64,000 nucleotides of DNA, from the NCBI GenBank assembly GCA_949752735.1, contig OX457052.1, forward strand, positions 17,545,649-17,609,648, read 5' to 3'. The position numbers and the translations under genes were made by a program. Of the stretch, positions 61,101-64,000 are shown piece by piece (the stretch's first letter is position 1; each line of letters opens with the position of its first letter). Under the pieces are notes generated by a model, which saw only the letters and a list, made by a program, of their open reading frames with translations, did not search any database and had not been told where the DNA came from. The stretch is from Lumbricus terrestris. Taxonomy: Eukaryota; Annelida; Clitellata; Crassiclitellata; Lumbricidae.

Positions 61101-63519
61101 CATATTATACTTTGCAGCAGTGAATTTAACATTTTGGCTTACTCAATAAAAGGAAGTGCGCTGTGCACTACGTAAATTTGCCTTGCTTTTTGCCACTTGC
61201 CATTTGAGACTATGTCTTCCTAACCAGATGCCTTGACATCGTAGGGATATGGGACAATTGGAGGATACAATTCAGTCCAATATGGAAGAAGAGCTGTAAC
61301 TTCCATTTGGGTTCCAACAAAAGTTTAGGAACAGAGAAAACCCTGACACACCTTGCTAATGCAGTTCGCATCAACCAGATTAATTAAACGATTGATGATA
61401 TTGAAAGTCACATTTTTGTGTAATCAAACATTCTAAGTCTAGACTGCTTCAATGTTAGGGTGAACAATATGAGTGTCCATCATTCAATTGACAAAGAATA
61501 AACGACTTTCACCTTAGTTTTCTGTAGAAGCGCTATACAAATATACAAGGGCGATGACTATTAGCCTACGATTGCAAGTAAGCAGATGCCTTGACTGCGT
61601 CATAAAGAATGGACAGCTTGGACGTTGTCCTTGAAAGCACATGTCAATATTATCGTCAGTAACAGAGATGCAGATTTAACAGATTTTAAAAAAATTGACC
61701 GAATGGATAATTATTAAAACATAGTGGCACTATTTTAATGGTCTCTTACATGACTTGGCTAAAATTCTATCAAATAAATACATTACATATATACTCACAC
61801 AACAAAGACATCGGCCTACACCTAGTCAGAATATATACTCTGCTGTTTATTCAATGGCTACGTTACATTGGGTTTGATTTATGGAGCGCAGGTCAACTGC
61901 ATATACAACTGCGATGGCAGTTGGGTGGTTACGTTAATCGCCTTCGTGAGATCATTGTAAGGACCTATGTGAATGTACATAAACAATATAGCCTATACTA
62001 AGAATTGGAACCTGAGACTGAGATGATAAACTACATTATAGCATGTAATGACATATGATACTCACTCAATGATGATGTGTCGCTGGTTTCTTTCAATTTT
62101 TGACCTTTGCGTTGACGCTTTCTAATAGCACAAAATAATTAAGATGTAAAATAAATTCTAATTATCAAAGTTAATCATAGATTCTTTTCCAAAGTAAAGG
62201 GCTGCACAATGAAACGAATTATTTAACTTGTGATATTTGACGCAGTGGCAAAATTTAATATCAACAAACGAACAATTTAATTTTTAATGATGCACGGACC
62301 TACTTTTGGCTGTAAGTGTTGAATTCGGATGCTATGTCTATCTGGTTGCTTAGATTTCTTAGAACAAGCCAATTAATATAATCAGCCTATCTTAAACTCG
62401 GAACTTTTACAGCGTCCACAAAAGCAAAGTCGCGGGAACCGGCAGATTTAGGCCTATATAATAATTATGAAGATTGCTCTGTTTATTCCAAGTAACCAGA
62501 AGCCATGAAGCATCATTGTTTAAAATTTAGGACGGGGTGAGCGGTTGAATCGAATCGTGCATGTCTCAAACCATTTGCCCAACGTCTTTAAACCATCAAA
62601 ACGGAACTCTCGCTATAAACTCCGAGACTTTTGTTTGTACCCATCTATAGAAAGTTTAGCCTACATGTTTATAAACACAGAATTCATGCAGCCGGTCGTA
62701 TTGTAGCCGTAGCCTATAATAGCAGCTGTGAGTTAACCAATATGCTCTACATTTTTCATATATGCACACATACATACATACATACATACATACATACATA
62801 CATACATACATACATACATACATACATACATACATACATACATACATACATACATGCACACATACATACATACATGCATACATACATACATACATACAAT
62901 CATACATGCATACATGCATACATACATACATACATACATACATACATGCATGCATACATGCATACATACATACATACATACATACATACATACATACATA
63001 CATACGTACATACACATAAACATACTACATAGCCTACATACAATCATACATACATGTCATGAGAGTTAGGACAAAAAGCTAATTAGGCTACTTCTTGGCT
63101 GCAGTCCGTATTCCGAATAGAATCGAAATGAAAACATTTCTTTGTTAGATTAATATTAAAGGTTTATGCCTACCTGGCCAGCATGATGATCACGACAAGC
63201 AGGATTATGATTAGGGCCAATCCACAAACTATACCAACTACTCCACCGATTATTGCAGCAGTATTATTAGTATCATCAGAGACCGATGAATCCGATAGAT
63301 TTGCGACGGTTGTGGGTGAAGGATTTGCGATGGTTGTGGGTGGAGAAGTTTCAGAAAGGATCGCTCGGGAAGTAGAAGATTCGGATGCAATGTTTTTCGT
63401 GATTGTCAGGCTTTCTGATGTGCTTTTCTGTGGTTCTGTAGTTATTACATGAGGAGACGTATCTGTTGTTGCTATCTCTGTTGTTGTTGTTGTTGTTGCT
63501 GTTGACATTTCAGTTGTGA
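42478..63519 (-). CDS. Receptor-type protein tyrosine phosphatase, 3' 18 coding exons (partial)
   Basis: Transcript-order exons: 63519-63174, 62121-62066, 61090-60921, 59445-59355, 58257-58184, 57702-57663, 57193-57096, 56352-56224, 53447-53296, 52147-52012, 50700-50545, 49186-49081, 48633-48563, 48168-48034, 45634-45515, 44768-44572, 43639-43504 and 42636-42478. They code for 789 residues plus a stop, and phase closes at every junction. One intron (57095-56353) uses a GC donor; the rest are GT-AG. The product is a type I membrane receptor with tandem phosphatase domains: D1 keeps its catalytic cysteine, D2 looks inactive. Such receptors dephosphorylate phosphotyrosine at the plasma membrane. 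The ectodomain is outside the window, so the subtype cannot be assigned. Introns carry many LINEs and MITEs. Confidence 0.95.
42655..42860 (+). mobile_element. L2-like LINE/SINE 3' tail next to the RPTP last exon
   Basis: [20 protein letters not shown] in frame, then GTTGGACTGGGAGCGCCTCTG, GGGGCACTATATACG and a (TTGATTGGATGA) end. It begins about 20 bases from the acceptor of the last RPTP exon (42637). Confidence 0.75.
43148..43271 (+). repeat. Tandem duplicate of a palindromic element
   Basis: Two copies of about 62 bp start CAGGGCTTAAAGTGTGCCTG and contain GGACGGTCATGGACGGCGTCC, ending TTTTAAAATCTGA. Start and end resemble inverted hAT-like termini. A 7-base TCACGCT repeat flanks the pair. 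A reverse copy is at 9773-9845. Confidence 0.8.
44446..44512 (+). repeat. (TTG)n microsatellite
   Basis: About ten TTG units followed by worn copies, in the RPTP intron after exon 44768-44572. Confidence 0.9.
45231..45413. mobile_element. hAT-like MITE, CAGGGCTTTTTTAA family, copy A
   Basis: It begins CAGGGCTGCTTTTA and ends TTAAAAAACCCTG. The flanks CCTAATCG and CCTAATCA are a 7-of-8 duplication. It is the reverse orientation of 49431-49623 and shares ACTTCCAATCGGAGGACAAT and TGACCTTTTTGCTAGTTTTA. Confidence 0.88.
45735..45793 (+). repeat. (GT)n microsatellite
   Basis: About 28 GT units. In the RPTP transcript it is (CA)n, about 100 bases before the acceptor of exon 45634-45515. Confidence 0.95.
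46587..46854. mobile_element. hAT-like MITE, CAGTGGCG family
   Basis: Ends CAGTGGCGGCGCCA and inverted CAGTGGCGGCGCTA; perfect 8-bp duplication TAATTAGT. It is 268 bp with the shared block GCCAAAATTTCTGACGACC also found at 9338-9564 and 48769. Confidence 0.95.
47690..48010 (+). mobile_element. L2/CR1-like LINE 3' end
   Basis: A worn, frameshifted ORF2 end ([15 protein letters not shown]) followed by GTTGGGAGTGCCTCTGGGTAG, GAGGTGCAATACAAATTC and (GAAT)n. It stops about 25 bases from the donor side of RPTP exon 48168-48034. Confidence 0.65.
48769..49066. mobile_element. Worn MITE of the CAGTGGCG family
   Basis: Begins CATTGGCGGCGCCACGATTTC and ends AGCGCCACTA, one change from the family termini at each end. 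It shares the GCCAACATTTCTGACGAC block. No duplication is visible. It ends 15 bases from RPTP exon 49186-49081. Confidence 0.75.
49431..49623. mobile_element. hAT-like MITE, CAGGGCTTTTTTAA family, copy B
   Basis: Begins CAGGGCTTTTTTAACGTGC and ends AAAACATTCCTG, with a perfect 8-bp duplication GAGAAAAG. A third, partial copy begins at 56696. It lies in an RPTP intron. Confidence 0.92.
49705..49910 (-). mobile_element. tRNA-derived SINE, copy 5
   Basis: A well preserved minus-strand copy with a perfect B box GGTTCGAATCC and the LINE-like tail AGCGCCCCTTCAAGCTCTCT. It lies in the RPTP intron between exons 50700-50545 and 49186-49081. Confidence 0.9.
50351..50518. mobile_element. hAT-like MITE
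   Basis: Ends CAGTGGCGTAAC and inverted CAGTGGCGCAAC; perfect 8-bp duplication ACTGCATC. It is 168 bp and stops 26 bases from RPTP exon 50700-50545, on its donor side. Confidence 0.93.
50545..59445 (-). CDS. RPTP: membrane-proximal phosphatase domain D1
   Basis: In order it has [47 protein letters not shown], the P-loop [10 protein letters not shown] split by the intron between 53296 and 52147, and the Q-loop QRMNMVQ. The nucleophile Cys, P-loop Arg and Q-loop Gln are present. The usual WPD loop is WND (codons 53402-53394): the general-acid Asp stays but Pro is Asn. D1 is probably active, perhaps with altered loop motion. The last exon (50700-50545) also carries the D1-D2 linker. Confidence 0.92.
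51366..51600 (+). repeat. G-rich GGGGTGG-type repeat
   Basis: About 235 bp of G/T/A-only sequence with many GGGG runs; no C for long stretches. It is C-rich in the RPTP transcript. Runs of this density can form G-quadruplexes on the plus strand. Confidence 0.9.
52284..52691. mobile_element. hAT-like MITE, CATAGGCGTACG family
   Basis: Ends CATAGGCGTACGGG and inverted CATAGGCGTACGAGG; perfect 8-bp duplication TGTATGTG. The 408-bp interior repeats TTTTTAGTCATCCGCCCAAAT three times. It lies in an RPTP intron. Confidence 0.94.
53455..55690 (+). mobile_element. 5'-truncated CR1/L2-group LINE with intact RT frame
   Basis: An open frame to 55336 (about 625 codons) contains the RT core: [43 protein letters not shown] and FADDSNLF (catalytic FADD), then KLTLNLDKT. 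The 3' UTR has TATCAGCGGGATTTTCTATC and an A-rich end at 55655-55680. The endonuclease domain is missing, so this copy cannot move alone, yet no stop or frameshift has arisen, which suggests a young copy. It is antisense to the RPTP gene and starts just after the acceptor of exon 53447-53296. Confidence 0.93.
55774..56040. mobile_element. hAT-like MITE, worn
   Basis: Ends CAGTGGCGTAGCCA and inverted CAATGGTGTAGCCA. The flanks GACCTAAG and GATCCAAG match at 6 of 8. It is 267 bp in an RPTP intron. Confidence 0.8.
56804..57076 (+). repeat. 18/21-bp minisatellite
   Basis: Units of GTCTTGACTATAATTCAGGGA (21 bp) and GTCTTGACTATTCAGGAA (18 bp) alternate for about 13 copies. It ends about 20 bases from the GC donor of RPTP exon 57193-57096. 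Confidence 0.95.
57094..57095 (-). other. Non-canonical GC splice donor
   Basis: The exon ends GGCAGG and the intron starts GCAAGT, the consensus for GC-AG introns. Joining to 56352 restores EQGR followed by [10 protein letters not shown] in phase. No in-frame GT donor exists nearby. Confidence 0.85.
58290..58560. repeat. AT-rich (TTTTATTA)n block
   Basis: Low-complexity TTTTATTA-type sequence of about 270 bp, starting 33 bases upstream (in the transcript) of RPTP exon 58257-58184. Confidence 0.9.
59610..60130 (+). mobile_element. L2-like LINE 3' end
   Basis: Frames read [20 protein letters not shown], then [20 protein letters not shown] and [11 protein letters not shown], the typical L2 ORF2 C-terminus. 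The tail is GGGAGCGCCTCTGAGTAG, GGGGCGCTATATAAATT and (GAAT)n. A stop or shift near 59800 breaks the frame. It is the best-kept copy of this family here. Confidence 0.85.
60741..60845 (-). mobile_element. L2/SINE tail with (ATTC)n and (AGTC)n
   Basis: On the minus strand it reads GGGATTGGAAATGCCTTTGAG, GTGAAGAGGCGTTAC and then (GACT)n and (GAAT)n. It is a tail only. Confidence 0.65.
60921..63519 (-). CDS. RPTP: mucin-like stalk, transmembrane helix and juxtamembrane segment
   Basis: The exon 63519-63174 codes for a Thr/Ser-rich stalk ([11 protein letters not shown], then many S/T and N-x-T sites), likely O-glycosylated. It ends with a helix [20 protein letters not shown] plus LVVIIMLAR. The next exon (62121-62066) gives the basic stop-transfer KRQRKGQK. 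The third (61090-60921) gives a Ser/Pro-rich juxtamembrane linker with [11 protein letters not shown], a possible SH3 site. The mucin-like stalk recalls short-ectodomain RPTPs, but this is inference. Confidence 0.9.
62763..63025 (+). repeat. (CATA)n microsatellite
   Basis: About 60 tetranucleotide units with scattered CATG, in the RPTP intron after the transmembrane exon. It makes long open frames of YIHT and MYVC type on both strands, which are not genes. Confidence 0.97.
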
Positions 63520-64000
63520 CTGAAAATTTCGAATTGCTTATCACTTCATGACAATTTTTTATTAGAGATATTCTAGACAATATCTTAAAAATAATCAAAT
63601 TGCTCTATTTAAGTTAGCCTAGCATCCTATGGTATTGATATATTTTGACGCATGTTTAGGTCTATGCAGGCCTATAATGGTCTGTTCTGAAAGTTTAAGT
63701 GTACTCATTCCACGCAATTAGTATCTGTCTCCAGGTAATGAGTGACAAACAGCCGTTATAGAATTGATGCCACAAAATCAGTGGTTTGATTGAGCAATGG
63801 GAACGCCCAATGGGTTAGCAGTGCGAACTCCGAAGAAGAGTTATAGTCTATTGGAGCGCATGTGTTTCCTGAGTTATATGCATGGTGAGTATTGGGAACG
63901 CACATAAAGAATTTCGAGGGCAGTTTGAATGCCTTTTCCACGCGTAGGCCTACCCACCCACTTTAAACCCTGCCACATGCAGGGCATCTGACAGCAATCG
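63520..64000. other. RPTP intron sequence upstream of the transmembrane exon
   Basis: No further exon could be supported. A 61-codon minus-strand frame at 63756-63941 has no flanking splice-site pattern that joins in phase with confidence. Confidence 0.4.

Noticed and set aside
62631..63047. Long ORFs on both strands rich in YIHT and MYVC
   Set aside because: They are translations of the (CATA)n microsatellite.
63756..63941. Upstream ectodomain exon of the RPTP
   Set aside because: The frame has no clear acceptor/donor pair joining in the needed phase to the exon at 63519.

Overview
This is a eukaryotic, intron-rich, AT-rich genomic window packed with transposable elements, most likely from a marine invertebrate deuterostome (echinoderm- or hemichordate-like; the species cannot be fixed from sequence alone). 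The grounds are four spliced metazoan genes with consensus splice sites, a Ty3/gypsy element of the Gmr1 type (a group described from deuterostomes), tRNA-derived SINEs, L2/CR1-like and RTE-like LINEs, and many short hAT-like MITEs. No prokaryotic feature, CRISPR array or viral genome is present.

Layout. (1) 1-7745: an almost complete Gmr1-like LTR retrotransposon whose 5' LTR is cut by the window edge; its gag is split by a 1461-bp hAT element. (2) 7746-10850: intergenic DNA with nested MITEs and an L2-like LINE end. (3) 10855-16697 (+): DOHH, deoxyhypusine hydroxylase, four exons, complete. (4) 17729-21040 (-): a four-transmembrane claudin/PMP22-like gene, three exons, complete, convergent with DOHH. 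(5) 21041-27605: no gene recognised. (6) 27606-37317 (+): RNF19-type RBR E3 ubiquitin ligase, nine coding exons, complete. (7) 37318-42477: no gene recognised; LINE and SINE fragments. (8) 42478-63519 (-): the last 18 coding exons of a receptor-type protein tyrosine phosphatase (transmembrane segment, catalytic D1 domain, pseudophosphatase D2 domain, C-terminal tail); its ectodomain lies beyond the right edge.

The four host genes are not an operon and share no pathway: DOHH completes hypusine on eIF5A, the claudin-like protein sits in membranes, RNF19 is a membrane-anchored ubiquitin ligase, and the RPTP is a signalling receptor. The exon models were built by hand from splice sites, and codon phase closes exactly at every junction of all four genes.

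The most interesting material is in the mobile DNA and in the RPTP: an integrase-before-reverse-transcriptase gypsy element; a hAT insertion whose removal would keep the gag frame; about ten hAT-like elements with visible target-site duplications; a transposon carrying nine copies of an 86-bp repeat; LINEs ending within tens of bases of splice sites; a GC-AG intron; and an RPTP with an altered WPD loop in D1 and a degenerate P-loop in D2. I did not find a clearly undescribed biological system.
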